Below are positions 35,701 to 55,389 of a DNA stretch of 57,000 bases, piece by piece (the first letter of the stretch is position 1; the number at the start of each line of letters is the position of its first letter). Position numbers and translations under genes: made by a program. The notes under the pieces are model-generated. The model worked only from the letters and a program-made list of their open reading frames with translations, was not told the DNA's origin and did no database searches. Location: positions 2,333,001-2,390,000 of the forward strand of contig OZ037765.1 in NCBI GenBank assembly GCA_964035545.1, given 5' to 3'. The stretch comes from Bugula neritina (Eukaryota > Bryozoa > Gymnolaemata > Cheilostomatida > Bugulidae).

Positions 35701-38565
35701 TTGCATATAAAACATCATTCAATGAACACCATGAATGAAATAATATTGATTATTGCTAACAGTGAGTGCATTCATAGTTAATGAAAATGCAAGCAGATGC
35801 GGCACTTTGACGATTTCAAGGTGTGCCAAAGCTCGTGTCAAATCCGAAAGAATGAAAAGTTATAGTAAAAATTGTCAAAAAATTTAACCAGTAAGCCAAT
35901 CGAAAAATGGTTCAAACTGTAATCATATCTAAAAAACTAGAGTTAAGTTAGGTTCTATTTCTTGCAGACCTACGTAGACACTAATATGATTATACACAAT
36001 GTGATCATATTATCATAAAAACTCACGCAAGTTAATAGTCACTATCCCTGTGAGAAACTCCTGGTGGAAAGAGTTTTTGTTATAGCGGGCTAAGGACTTA
36101 TTTTTAAATGAGGCACAGGAGCAATTATGACTGGATGCTCTTCCTAACATCACCAATGGCCTTTGTCAGGGTTCAAACCCATGACTTCATGTTTACTAGA
36201 CAAACGCTCTAACGGCTAACCCCTAGACCACGGCTGCTCCCTTGATCATATTATTATCATACAACCATGTAAATCCTTTTCAAAATGCATTCACCTGGCG
36301 ATTATACAAATTATTCTGTATAGATTTTAACCAGCTGCAGACAGCTTTAGAGATCAAATGAATGCCAGTCAGTAGTGCGAGTACATTATTCAAATTGATG
36401 TTTCTAGCAGTGTGATCAGTTGAACATAAACAGTGCTAATCCTATTCCTTTCATTAAATCTATTTCTACTGGCATAATGTTTAAATAACGAAGCCAACTG
36501 ATTGCAGGGTTTAAGTAACTAGTTGAATTATCCATCTGCAAAAACAGCCTATAATACTTTTACTACAAACATTAGTTGTACATTTTAAAAGCTCTAACTG
36601 TGTAATGTCAGAAAGGAAAATCGATGCATGTTATAACATAACTTAATCAAAAATTGATCGAAATAGAGTTTACTAGAACTTAATGTTAATGGTGCCAAGC
36701 TACGGTGATGCAAAAAGCTACTCTACTGTCTTAAAATATGCATAGTAAACTGTACCTGCTACGTATTCTTCAAACTTTACACTCTCCCCTTTGGCTGACA
36801 CTGAAAAAGCTAGAATTTGTCCCGAACTTGATCCTGCAAAAATAAAACATCTGAATCACTTAATCTACATTCTGCTAATACAAGAAGCAAAGTACCAAAA
36901 CTAATGATGATAATCATGTAGAAATAAAACAAAATGTAGCATTTATAAAAAAACTTGTTAAATTGTTTACCACATACAAGACAAAACAACTGAGCCATGT
37001 TAGTAACCATTGGGCAAGTCTCTGTATCACCATAGCTCAATACAACTTTAAAAATAATATAATATAAATAAAAACAATTATAATGAAGATAAGTGTAATG
37101 ATAAAGTCTTATAACATAACATGCTCATAATGAATGGTAATATGAAATGATATTGCTATCACATTCCTGATATCTCACTTAACCATCAAACTAGCCTTTA
37201 GGTACAAAGATGTGTGTTTGCATAAAATTTTATTATAGGTAGAGAAGACAATTTCTCGAGCTAGAAATTTTGCCATGTATTGAAAACCAGGCAATAAGCT
37301 GTAATAGTGAATACGTCCTTAGCCCATCAGGGGTTCACACAGGGATGGTGATTATAAACTCTAGTGACCTTTTATACAGACAGTTCTAGCAGCTATAAAT
37401 ATACTATATTATATATATAATATGAATCAAAATAGTTTAAACGATAAAAAATAATCTACGTATTAAAGAATCCATGACACACCAAGTGTCATGGATTCTT
37501 TAATAATAAACTCACCTATACAGATTGTTTGTCCACCGACAGAAGTGATACCTTTAGTGAATACGATACTCTCACCTCCCGCCCCGAACCCATGCCAGTG
37601 TATCAATGTGGATCCAAGCTCATCATACATCTACAAAACAGAGTAGAAAATTGGAAGAATACAAAAAGTATGATTTGTCTATTTGAGTATCATGTATAAA
37701 AAATAACATCTAGTACCAACATTAAATCATTTAAAAATAAAAAATGTAAATGATATTAAATAATTAAAATTATTAGTACTAGTATGCTTTCTGGCAATGT
37801 TACCTTGATGCCTTTTTGCGTAGCTAACACCAACATATTTCCATGGGTAAGCTCTACCCAGTCTGCCTGCATACAAAAATAATAATGTATTGAATTTTCC
37901 AAAATTGATGTCCATATAATAAAAAAGATTTAAGTGTTTTTTAAATAAATTTGAATAGCATTTCAACCAGAGTTTTAATCAAACTGAGAATTTTTAAATA
38001 ATCATGAAGCTCAATGAATTTGCAGATTTCCAACTTTCTCAGTGTAATTTACTGATATCATATAGATAAACTTTCTGTGGACAACTTTGCTTTGAATAAT
38101 TTATTCTTCAGCAAAAACTTTCAAACAAAATACTAAAAGACAATGCGGATACAGCAATTGAGCACAAATACAAATTTATTGGGAAAATATATGCGAAGAT
38201 TTTATAGTTGCAATCCACCCAATCATTTATCATTATTCAACTGTCTAAGAACAAGTCAAATTTGTAATAAATCTGCAAGAGATTACAACAAAGTAAGTGA
38301 AGCTGCTCACCTGTAGAATTAAAACATACGACATCTGTTGGTTCGCACTCGGAACCTTGCATACTACATCTCTATGAATGTGTCCGTCAGCTGTCACCTC
38401 ACAATCCGGGAAATCTTTAACAGCATCAGCTTTACAAAGCAAATGTGCTGCTGATTTGTGAACGAACACAAGGCTGTTCTTGGCTGACTTGAAATTTACA
38501 GCCAAGTTGTTATGCAGCATCGACGCACTGACTTGGCCATTAATTGACTTTTGCTTAGCAAACAT
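32736..38565 (-). CDS. WDR54: WD repeat-containing protein 54
   Basis: Beta-propeller protein. Minus-strand exons in order: 38311-38565, 37804-37866, 37516-37630, 36756-36833, 34287-34470, 33913-34027, 33180-33245, 32736-32867; 335 aa (human WDR54 has 334) with all junctions in phase. Matches to the family are the MF-xx-(E/K)-(R/K)-S-I start, the motif NMLVLATQKGIKMYDELGS, LIHWHGFGAGG, GHEHSITAVAAEGDKLVSAD, AHALSINAVDIA, VSEDSYARVWEF and the C-terminus GARFLDAAGTSFAVTAYDS followed by SEIFVFNQP. WD-type GH...D and VW/IH strand ends are visible in the middle part. The introns are large and carry SINE copies. Confidence 0.9.
33295..33522 (+). mobile_element. tRNA-derived SINE, copy 1 (WDR54 intron)
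   Basis: About 228 bp related to copies 2 and 3. It starts agggagcagttag and contains a consensus RNA polymerase III B box (GGTTCGAGTCC) near 33366. It shares the body gtgatgttaggaagag, agtcataattgct, aaaaataagtccttag and ctcacagggatggta with the others. The A-box region is diverged. No clear target-site duplication was found. Confidence 0.8.
36014..36242 (-). mobile_element. tRNA-derived SINE, copy 2, with target-site duplication
   Basis: 229-bp SINE on the minus strand in a WDR54 intron. It has an A-box-like GTGGTCTAGGGGTTAG, a B-box-like GGTTTGAACCC, then a body shared with copy 1 (GTGATGTTAGGAAGAGCATC, CAGTCATAATTGCT, AAAAATAAGTCCTTAGCCC, TCTCACAGGGATAGT). A perfect 12-bp duplication, TGATCATATTAT, flanks it at 36002-36013 and 36243-36254, which is good evidence for target-primed retroposition. 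Confidence 0.88.
37305..37380 (+). mobile_element. SINE 3' fragment, copy 3
   Basis: Only the 3' part of the same SINE is present: acgtccttagcccatcaggg, then gttcacacagggatggtgat and tataaactct. It is 5'-truncated, as is common for retroposed elements. Confidence 0.7.
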
Positions 38566-41501
38566 GTTGTAATAGCAATACTAATAGTAATACTAATAGT
38601 AATATTACTATATAGTATATTTATATTATAATTATTATTATATTAATACTGATACTAATCAGTTTAATAACTACATTCAATAAAATACTTTTAAAACAAT
38701 TATTGTAACTTGTTTGTTAAATAAAGATTTCCCATTTGCAAGTTTATACAGTCTATTTGAAAATATTGTGCTTAAACACTCAGCTGAATAAAACACTGAA
38801 AGTAAACTCTATATTACTATAATATAATCTGCTAAGTTTTCATTGTCCGCGATGCGCTAGATGAAGCTCAAATTTCTAATTTTTGCAGGTATATCGGGTA
38901 TGATCTTTAGCCGCCCGTTATTACTTGAAATGTTGGAATCTGCAGATCTATGTGTTTGCTTGGTTGCTATCTCGTCAAACTTCGCGTGAATTTATATGTC
39001 AAGGATTAAATAAGCTAGAATCTAAAGTAAATTTTTTTTATCTTGGTAACTGTATTTGTAGAAGCTATGCAAACCCTTCACCCAAACAAACCAACTATAC
39101 TCTAGACTAAGGCTAGGCGAACCGGATTGAGTAATTGCAATTTTTTGACTACGATAATTTTTCTATGCTATTGCATAAGCTAAAGCACATTTTTACCATC
39201 ACCATGTGAACTATTCCCGGACATAACCGATTTGTTTTAGCTTTAGGATATGTTGTAATACCGATACGACTATAACAATTATATTTATTAGGTTACTGTT
39301 TTAGTTGCTTATAAGTTCTTGTCACGTTCACTTTCAGTTTGGGTTTCAGTCTGAGAGTGAGAGTGAGTCTAAATCTAATTCTCTAAAAGTAAAACTAAAA
39401 GTAAATCGTTTGTCTTTCACTCTTTGAGTATGATTATGAGACATGAGTTTCAGTTGATATTAAATTTAATTATTTTTACAGTCACTGATAGTTTTACTTT
39501 TAGAAATTTGCTGTTTGGTAATTTACTATAACTATAAGTATAAGTATAACAACTACTATTAGAATTAGTATTACTATTAGTATTACTAATAGTAATACTA
39601 TTAGTATTACTATTAGTATTACTATTACTATTAGTGGTGGTACTTGAAGTATTTATTCATTATTGTTATAAATTACTATTACAGTATTAGTAGTATCACT
39701 ATAACTACTAATAGTAATACTATGACTATAAGTATTGCCTATTGCTATTACTATTAGCATTAGTAATACTACTAGTATTACCATTGCATTAGTATTAGTA
39801 TTACTATTAGTTATTTACTATAACTTATTACTTATTAGTTATTACTAATGGTAATACTAATACTAATAGTAATACTATTACTATTAGTATTTATATAAAT
39901 ATTTGATATTATAATTTATAATGCTAATAAGTCTTTAACTTTAACAAAAAGTTAAATATATTATATTTATTCTTTACAATTTTTTCATCATGGGTTTATT
40001 GTTTATTAGTTTAATAATCACCAATATTTTATTAATATTATAATAATTATTACTATTACTATTAGATTTAGTGTTCACCAGCGTGTTAATATTGACAATC
40101 ACAATGATTCAAACAATGATATTCGGTACGACCATGGTTTAGCCCTATAGGTTATGGTAATTCATTGACTTTTAATTTATTCAATTTATTAATATTTTTG
40201 TTTTTCTTTACATTTAACTTGAAATTAAGTTCTTTTTGGTGTGATAACAACCATATAACGGTTACTATTAGCATTGGTATTTCTTTAAGTTTGAGCACAA
40301 ACATAGTGACTGTTATTTATTTAAAAAGTCAAATCTAACCCTATGGCTATTAATTACTGGTAAGTCAAAAATTTCCATTATTGGAAGATTAACATGGTAA
40401 TAGTCATAATTATTAAGCAAGCATGATTATTGTAGCTGCAATTGTAATTTCAATATCGGCGTATATCATAGAAATAAACTAGGCACTGAGATTTTATGTG
40501 GAACTATCACAACTATAAGGACTTTACAAAGTACCACTATCAAATTCAATATTTGCCAAGCAATTTTAATTTCAATTTTGTGAGTTAGAGCAGCATGCGT
40601 GCAGCGCAATGTCTGTCCGCTGCTATGCAATACAACTTTTTTTCAATACAAAAATTCTCCTCACTGAGCGCAGTCATTGTTAATCTTAACCTTAACTTTC
40701 TATAGTTCTTTTTTTTCATGACTATTGTAATGGTTTTTAACTTGGTGTAACTTTCTAAATGCTGTTAAATGTTGTAATTATAGCTAAGCTCTTAGCGTAG
40801 TGAATATCATAATGATTGTGAGTTGCCCTTCCTATTTTGTTGTTTGTTTATAAAATACTGGAATAATTTTTGTTGAGTTATGTTCCCCCGCCACTTTTTT
40901 TGTAAATAATCTTTGATGAGTTATATGAGCCGAAGTTCAGCTGAGTTCGGAGCCCAGAGGCACGACTTCAGAAGGGCCTGTTCAATTTCGGACAGATCTT
41001 TCCGACTTCGGCCAATGGAACTCCGAGTCTCGGCAGAGTTTCGGACACCCGAAGTGGTGGGAAATTTTGTTAGTATATAAGTGGGAGAGTTTCCAGTGGT
41101 AAGTCAGTCTAACACTGGAGCTATAGAAGAATAAAGGCACTATATCAAGAGTATTCAGGAAGACTTTTATTTGATCAGCATAGTATAAGGCATGCAGACT
41201 GCTTAGTCTATTTCATAATAACCCACAAGTTTACTACACTATTCTTAGCTGCTTGTCACTTGAAATTTTAGCCGACAGTTTTCAAACATAAAACTTGTTT
41301 TCAACTTCTTTTAGTCAATCAGATTTGCCAAAAGTGAGAACAACTGATCAATTAAATCAATTCTAACATTTTAACACTTGCCAAAATGTAGCATTATCAT
41401 CACCAACAAATGGAACAGCAAATATTTGCAGACTTGTATACGTCCAAACTTTATGTTGCCATGTTCGATAAAATTAAGTTTACACTTTCATATAGCTGAA
41501 G
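38566..41501. promoter_or_regulatory. Divergent region WDR54 / HIGD1-type gene
   Basis: 2.9 kb. A mixed-composition patch near 38840-38930 is the probable WDR54-side promoter. Cryptic repeats abut the WDR54 ATG (38570-38660) and fill about 39250-40100, with the most regular part at 39530-39900 (tattagtattactattagt). A different GC-richer block at 40880-41170 has TATA-like and AATAAA elements and may be the HIGD1 promoter or an LTR remnant. An AG at 41494-41495 just before the HIGD1 ATG suggests a 5'-UTR intron. No coding exon was recognised. Confidence 0.4.
40880..41170 (+). other. GC-richer promoter-like or LTR-like block
   Basis: Composition differs sharply from the surrounding AT-rich DNA. 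It contains many TTCGGA/TCCGAA and CGAAG words, a TATATAAG at about 41074, a possible donor (AGTG/GTAAGT) and AATAAA at about 41132. A TATA box followed within 60 bp by AATAAA recalls an LTR U3-R arrangement. I could not find paired TG...CA ends with a target-site duplication. Confidence 0.3.
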
Positions 41502-42696
41502 ATGGCAGATCACAGAAACGAAGCTATGAAAATGCAAGATATTCCTAAAGATGAAAGTCGGTTATCAAAAATGATGAGAAAAATTAAGAAAGACCCAGCA
41601 GTTGTTGTGGGTGAGTATAAATCTGTATGCAGAGTTCTCAGCGCTAACCAAAGCAAGAACAACTTACCAATGAAATCAATTCTAACATTTTAAGCTCTGG
41701 TTGGTGCATGTCAAGTGTGTTAGGAGGTGAAAACCTGATCAAAAAAAGTGTGTCTTCACTTTTTAAGCTTTTTATTTGGTTACTAAAATAAATTTGCAAG
41801 AAAATCAATCATTTGGGAAGAAAAAGCTGAAATTTATAATAATCACGTATGCTTCTTTTTATCAGTTTATGGTGTGCCAGTTTAGTTTAAAAAAAACTCA
41901 ATCTGAGAATCTTTATGTAATACATGGACTTTGCCTCACGTTGTGCTTGCGTTTCTGTGACGCAGCAGAAATTCTGATTGGACAATTTTTATGACATCAC
42001 CAACTTGGTCTTGAGTCATCAGTCTATTACCACATAATAACCCACTGCTCTCTAGGTGTCATCAATACTATTGTTTTTATTTAGGCTTCAAGATACAAAT
42101 ATTTGTCTCTTGAACCTTGTTTTGACAAATATAAAAACTTCTCTTGTGTAATTAGTTGGTTATTTTGCAATAAATTAGCATTGAATGGTGCATAATATAT
42201 GTATCGAATATATATTTTGATGCTTGAATAACTTATGTGATGTAATATATTGTGTATCTCCATCAAACCTTGAGACAGCCTTGCAGAATGATTAGGTGAA
42301 TGTAGTCTTTAGGCATTCAAACCGATGATGCAGAACATGATTAAACTGACCGAATATTTTTCTAGGCTGTGATTTTTCTATTTTATATCTGTCAATTCAT
42401 ATGTCAGTGGTTGATGGATTGTACTGTTATATATAGTTTTACTTGTATGCTGTCTACTTGTAAATTGATGGTTTACTCTCTGTTTTCTTCATACAGGTAT
42501 GACCGGGTGGACAGGACTAGTCGGTTATGGACTATATAACATTAGAAAACGAAAAACCTCTTTGTCTCTATATCTTATTCATTTGAGAGTGACTGCACAA
42601 GTATTTGCCATTGGTTGTATGGTTTCGGTGGTCGGCTACAGGATATTCAATCATGAGAAAAACAGATTTTTCGGAAAAAGCGATGATGAGGAATAG
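41502..42696 (+). CDS. HIG1 domain family protein (HIGD1A-like, inner mitochondrial membrane)
   Basis: Small respiratory-chain-associated membrane protein. Two exons, 41502-41610 and 42497-42696, join in phase 1 to 102 aa. The N-terminus is hydrophilic and Lys-rich with SRLSKMMRKIKKDPAVVVG, matching the K-(A/I)-K-(E/K)-x-P-x-V/(P)-V-G motif of HIGD1 proteins. Two hydrophobic helices follow, about 38-50 (GWTGLVGYGLYNI) and about 72-86 (VFAIGCMVSVVGYRIF), separated by the signature loop LIHLRVTAQ, which keeps the IH-x-R-xxx-Q pattern. The C-terminus is short and acidic (KSDDEE). Paralog level (HIGD1A, B or C) is not decidable. The upstream AG at 41494-41495 hints at an untranslated first exon. 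Confidence 0.85.
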
Positions 42697-50659
<7,963 letters not shown>

Positions 50660-53600
50660 TTTCTTAACTCTGTGTAGATATAAAATAAATCACTCCACTG
50701 TATAATTTTAAGTAGTCCTATAAAACTTTTATATTATTTTATCTTCATTTATTAGCTAATTTTCAAATTCACGCTCTTCCAGAGTAATAGCTATCTATTG
50801 CTTTCCTTCAGCGACTTTGTAGAAATAATCTTTTTTATTGGTATGAATTAGATTTCATATTGATTATGTATGTCAATGATTTCTCTATATTTAAAACCTG
50901 GTTTTTTGGTATCATTTTAGTATGTGTAAAGAAAATGGACTTACTTTTGTTATATATATTTGAAATATGAACATATTTGTTTTTACTGAAATGCTATTTT
51001 CTAGATCTTTAAATTAATACTGGCAGCACTTTATTTATGTTGTCTTTAAATATAATTTCTGCCCATACACTAAATAAAAAGTCAACAAATTGGTTTTAAA
51101 TCATATCATACTGAATGTACCTTTAAAATGTATTCATTGATTATAAAAAACTGCACTAAAGCCTGAAAATATCGATATTATGCAGTGCTGCACTGAATAC
51201 ATAACACCAGATGGCCAATGACTAGTAGAAACACTAATATTCAGCTACTCCTTACTTGAGAAGTTGAAGTTAGATGAGAACTTTGAGTTGGACATAAAGT
51301 GCTAGTGCTAAAATTCTCCCCAACTGATGGTGAACTTTTTGGCTCATGTGTTATTCTGAGTCTTAGGTTGTTGAATAGCCAGCACACATTCTATAGGCAA
51401 GCTGACATGACAGTACATTGTGTTGGCCATTTTTAATAATATATCTTGAAAGAAGTATTCAACAATATAAATATGAACAAGAGATAAAGTCTTAATACAC
51501 ATGACTGCAATATTACAGCTGGTATGAATTCCTAGCGTGGCCTACTGCGTTGGTTTGAAATTATGTCAATCACTCAAAACATACTAGAAAAATTAAATGT
51601 TTCACTTAATTAATGCAAAATATCAAGTTATTATGTTTGTTTGCAATTATGCTTTTCACATGTTTTAGCACACTTGGTAGTTGGTTTAGTTGAGTAAGCA
51701 AAAATATAGAGTTGTCTTTTATGGCAAAAACAATTATCACACAGTAAATAACTCTGCATCTGTGCTACTCAGTAGCATTGTAACTATTGTGCATATAAAT
51801 AATTAAAAACTAGTATGAAATAATAACAATAATAGTACTGCCCATATTTTTATATATAAGCCGAATAATCCGAAATTTTTTTATGATAGTTATATTATTG
51901 TACACAATTATAAGCATAAATTAGATTGAAAAACAAACTGCGTAGTTGTCTTAACTTGCTTTACTCAAAGGATTTAACTATGCAATGTCTGGTGTGAGTT
52001 GCTACCTTTTATGATAACTATAATCGCGATTCTGAATCTATAGCTAAATCTTTAAATGTTCTACGCATCTTAGTTTGGGAGGTCATAGCATGCTATCGGC
52101 AGAGATTTTAAAAGCAAATACATATTTGAGTCTAACAATAAATCCGTAATTATGAATATTCCAATAACAGAAAAGGGGTTAGCACAATCCTACAATATTT
52201 TTAGTTTAATATTGTAGATTTTATAAACTACAGATCTGATTCTATGGCGTAATCTAAACTCAGTTGTAATTGTAGAAAATGTGTTTTATTTACAAAGTAA
52301 TAAAATAGTTAAATCCAAACATGCTTTCATTTTTATATTCAGAGGTAGCGAATTGCTCGCCAGACAGACGGGCACGAAGTATAGACTCTGAGGCTCCGTA
52401 AATTCAGATTTGTTTTTACGGCGTTTTAGAACCAGTAACTCATAATACTGAGTCTATTAGTTGTGATAATTTATAGAAGAATAAAAAACAGCCAAATTAA
52501 ATGCTAGTACAATACTAAACACTAATAGTGTAAGTTTTTTAAGGCTACTAATACCAATTGAAATATAGCGATATTTTTTACTATTTTTATTTTAGCCACA
52601 TAAGAGTCAATCTGAATATGAATAGCAATATGAATATCATTTTCACTAATAGTAATACTAATAAGTAATAAGTAATAACTATTACTATTATTATTAATAT
52701 TATTATTAGTATAAGACTGATAAGTATAAGTGATGAGATTAACTTTAAGTTAAACTGATAGTGATACTGATACTGATAGTCATAGTGATAGTGATTACTT
52801 ACAGCTTGAGTTACTCTTATTAGAAATAAATGTATTACTATTACTATTAGTATTAGTATATTGCTGTTTGTGTTACTTAATACTAATTGAGCTATTAAAT
52901 CGAATGAATCATAATTGATTAAAATTAAAGGATTAATCATTATGATTACTTATTAAATTTTAATAAGTAGTGAAAATAGAACTGTATTGACCCACTCTAT
53001 TTGTAAGCTAAACTTATTAGACATTAGAGTTAGACTTAGTGATTACGGTCACTGATCAGCCATTATATTGATTGATAGCCTATGTCAATATTGAATACCA
53101 TTATTATTATGACTGGCAGTTGTTCACTCACTAACAGTAACAGTAAAATTAAATGTAATACTTTTGATTTATAAAGTAGTGACTAAGAAAGTAATAACTA
53201 ATAAGACTTTTAATCACAGTGATTTAATCAGTGATTAAAAATACCAAATACAGTGAAATAGTAATTAAATAGGTAGACTAATACTAATACTTAAAGCAAT
53301 GCAGAATCGATCCATCAAGTATTGACTCTATTACTATTAGTGCTGCAGTTACTATTAGTATTACATTTAGTGATGTAGTTTTACTGTATTAGACCTAGAC
53401 CTATGTTAATAGATTAGTAAATGTAATATTATTGCTAGTACTCACAGTTACCCGGACCATAATGATAATCATATCCATTTTGATTATGCTGACAATCCAA
53501 TCATATCAAGTTCTAAGCCTGATGTCCTAACTAAGTTTTACAATGACTATCAGCTTAAGTATTAATTTGGTGTGTCACTGTGACACTGATACAGGGTCAC

Positions 53601-55389
53601 AATTATAGGGTTTCACCTAGTCAATACTATAAATAAATACTAGTTGAATCACTTTGAGGGACTTTATTTACTCTCAATTTTCAGCTGAAAAATATATAGT
53701 AATGTCAACTTCTACTTTAATAACTTGTGGTAGATAGTCAGTTCTATGTGGGGAGAATATCGGTAATTTCCATTTTTAGTAAACTATTGCCAGATTTTCT
53801 GTTCATACTTCTGTCTTTGTGTCATCTTTTATATCACATTAAGTATAAACTTCATCATTTTATTAATAATTAGTAATTTTTCCTTATGACCATATAATTT
53901 TATTTCTTCAATTTCACAGTTGTTGGTTAATAATATATGAGTTATCAGGTTGCTTTAACAACTGAAGTTGGATAGCATTACCTCTTGTGCACCACTCATA
54001 TACTTTCTTGTTGAACATCTGATTAAGTTACAAGTATTGAAATACTACCCACATAACTTTCCTACATAAGAAGGCCTTATTTCCAATAGTATCCAGTACA
54101 TAAGTATTGGAAAAACTAATGATTTGAGTAAGCTAAGTGGCTGTTTTTAGCATTTAGCTATTTTACTCTTTCTTTGGAGAATTTCAAGAAGTCTGCTTTG
54201 AGTGTCTGTTAGATGTATGATATTCACTGAGATATAGACACTCTGTTTAATCTGATGCATACTTGACTAGTTAACTTTTTACCAACATACAACCTCCCCA
54301 TACAAATATCCCTTCTCTTTCTATATTTGTTATAGTCTACTCTAAGAAGTGATATACACTGCTATAAGGAGTTGGCTGGTCCCTAACCATGTTTTAGTTA
54401 TAATAATTTATATATTATATTCATTAACTCTCTTGTCCATACATTATTATCTGTAAGTTTATGCTGCAAAAAACTACTCTTGTAAATTTGTTCAGCTGTT
54501 CACCTAATGCAGTAAAATATAATTAACTCAGCATTTATATTGCATGCACTTGCAATGCAAGTATTATTTGTTCTCTTAAAGTTCAGACCTACTGACTGAG
54601 AACTAGGAAACCCTAATCAACAAAGATTACTGTTTGCATTTGTTATAATCAATGCCTTCATTCAACTCTCCAGTGTAATTAGTAGAGCTCTGGCGGTGAA
54701 ATATCACAGTACAGTAGCTGTGTGTGAAACCACTCTATTGACTTCTATTATTGCCAGCCAAAACAGTAAAATATTGAAGATTTGGTAAAACTAAATACTA
54801 GCCGTCATCAGGCTAAACATTTGTGTACAGCCAAGTTACTAAAATCATGCTGTGCTAAAAGCTGATTAAAATCACAAAAAAGTAGATATCTCAGTGAAAC
54901 AGTAGGTTTGAGTCAAAGCAACTAAGCTGGCTCCTTTTAGGCTATAACTTCTCCATGGTAACAGGGTACATAAGACTTGGTTTAACTGGCACTTCCCGAG
55001 TAGTTAATATATTCACTTGTGTTGCCAGCAATACTGACATTCTAATGTCTGATTAGTTTTAGATGGGAAATCAAACATTTATATTTTAGACTCCATTCAT
55101 AGTCTACTTAGCTCTAGGAATGTCATTAGAAACCGCAGAAAAGCCTGCCAATTCATAAATGTAAGCGTCATTTTTATTGGCTTGTCTCGGATTATTTATT
55201 TTTAATTATAGTGTTTTGTTATGCCCTGACATCAGTTGCCACAGTCTCATATTCCCTGTTTTCACCACTGAGCTAAGATTCTTTAAACTGGAGTGACTTG
55301 AAACATTCTAATGCAGCTAATAAACATATTTTATTTATTTTTTAGGTGTTATGGATCTATAAATTACAGAAGACCTGACTGACTTAGTT
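50660..55389. other. 4.7-kb region without recognised coding exons
   Basis: It starts with the MAPKAPK 3'-UTR. A small mixed-composition patch near 52340-52460 could be a promoter or untranslated first exon of the gene to the right. It is followed directly by a cryptic-repeat tract at about 52560-53480 (actgatagtgatactgatag, tactattagtattagtata). 53600-55340 is AT-rich with nothing recognisable. The AG at 55344-55345 before the next ATG suggests this is partly a 5'-UTR intron. Confidence 0.4.
50684..50689 (+). terminator. Polyadenylation signal, MAPKAPK
   Basis: AATAAA only 25 bp after the stop codon, followed by T-rich sequence. It would give a very short 3'-UTR. Confidence 0.6.

Noticed and set aside
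36014-36242. Functional tRNA gene (A and B boxes present)
   Set aside because: It has no complete cloverleaf, carries a long non-tRNA body and a 12-bp flanking duplication, so it is a SINE.
38925-39110. 61-aa frame in the WDR54/HIGD1 divergent region
   Set aside because: Short, no signature, and it lies in the putative promoter; no supporting acceptor or donor with matching phase.
52587-52940. 117-aa minus-strand frame rich in Ile/Leu
   Set aside because: It lies wholly in a cryptic-repeat tract and has the biased composition expected from it.
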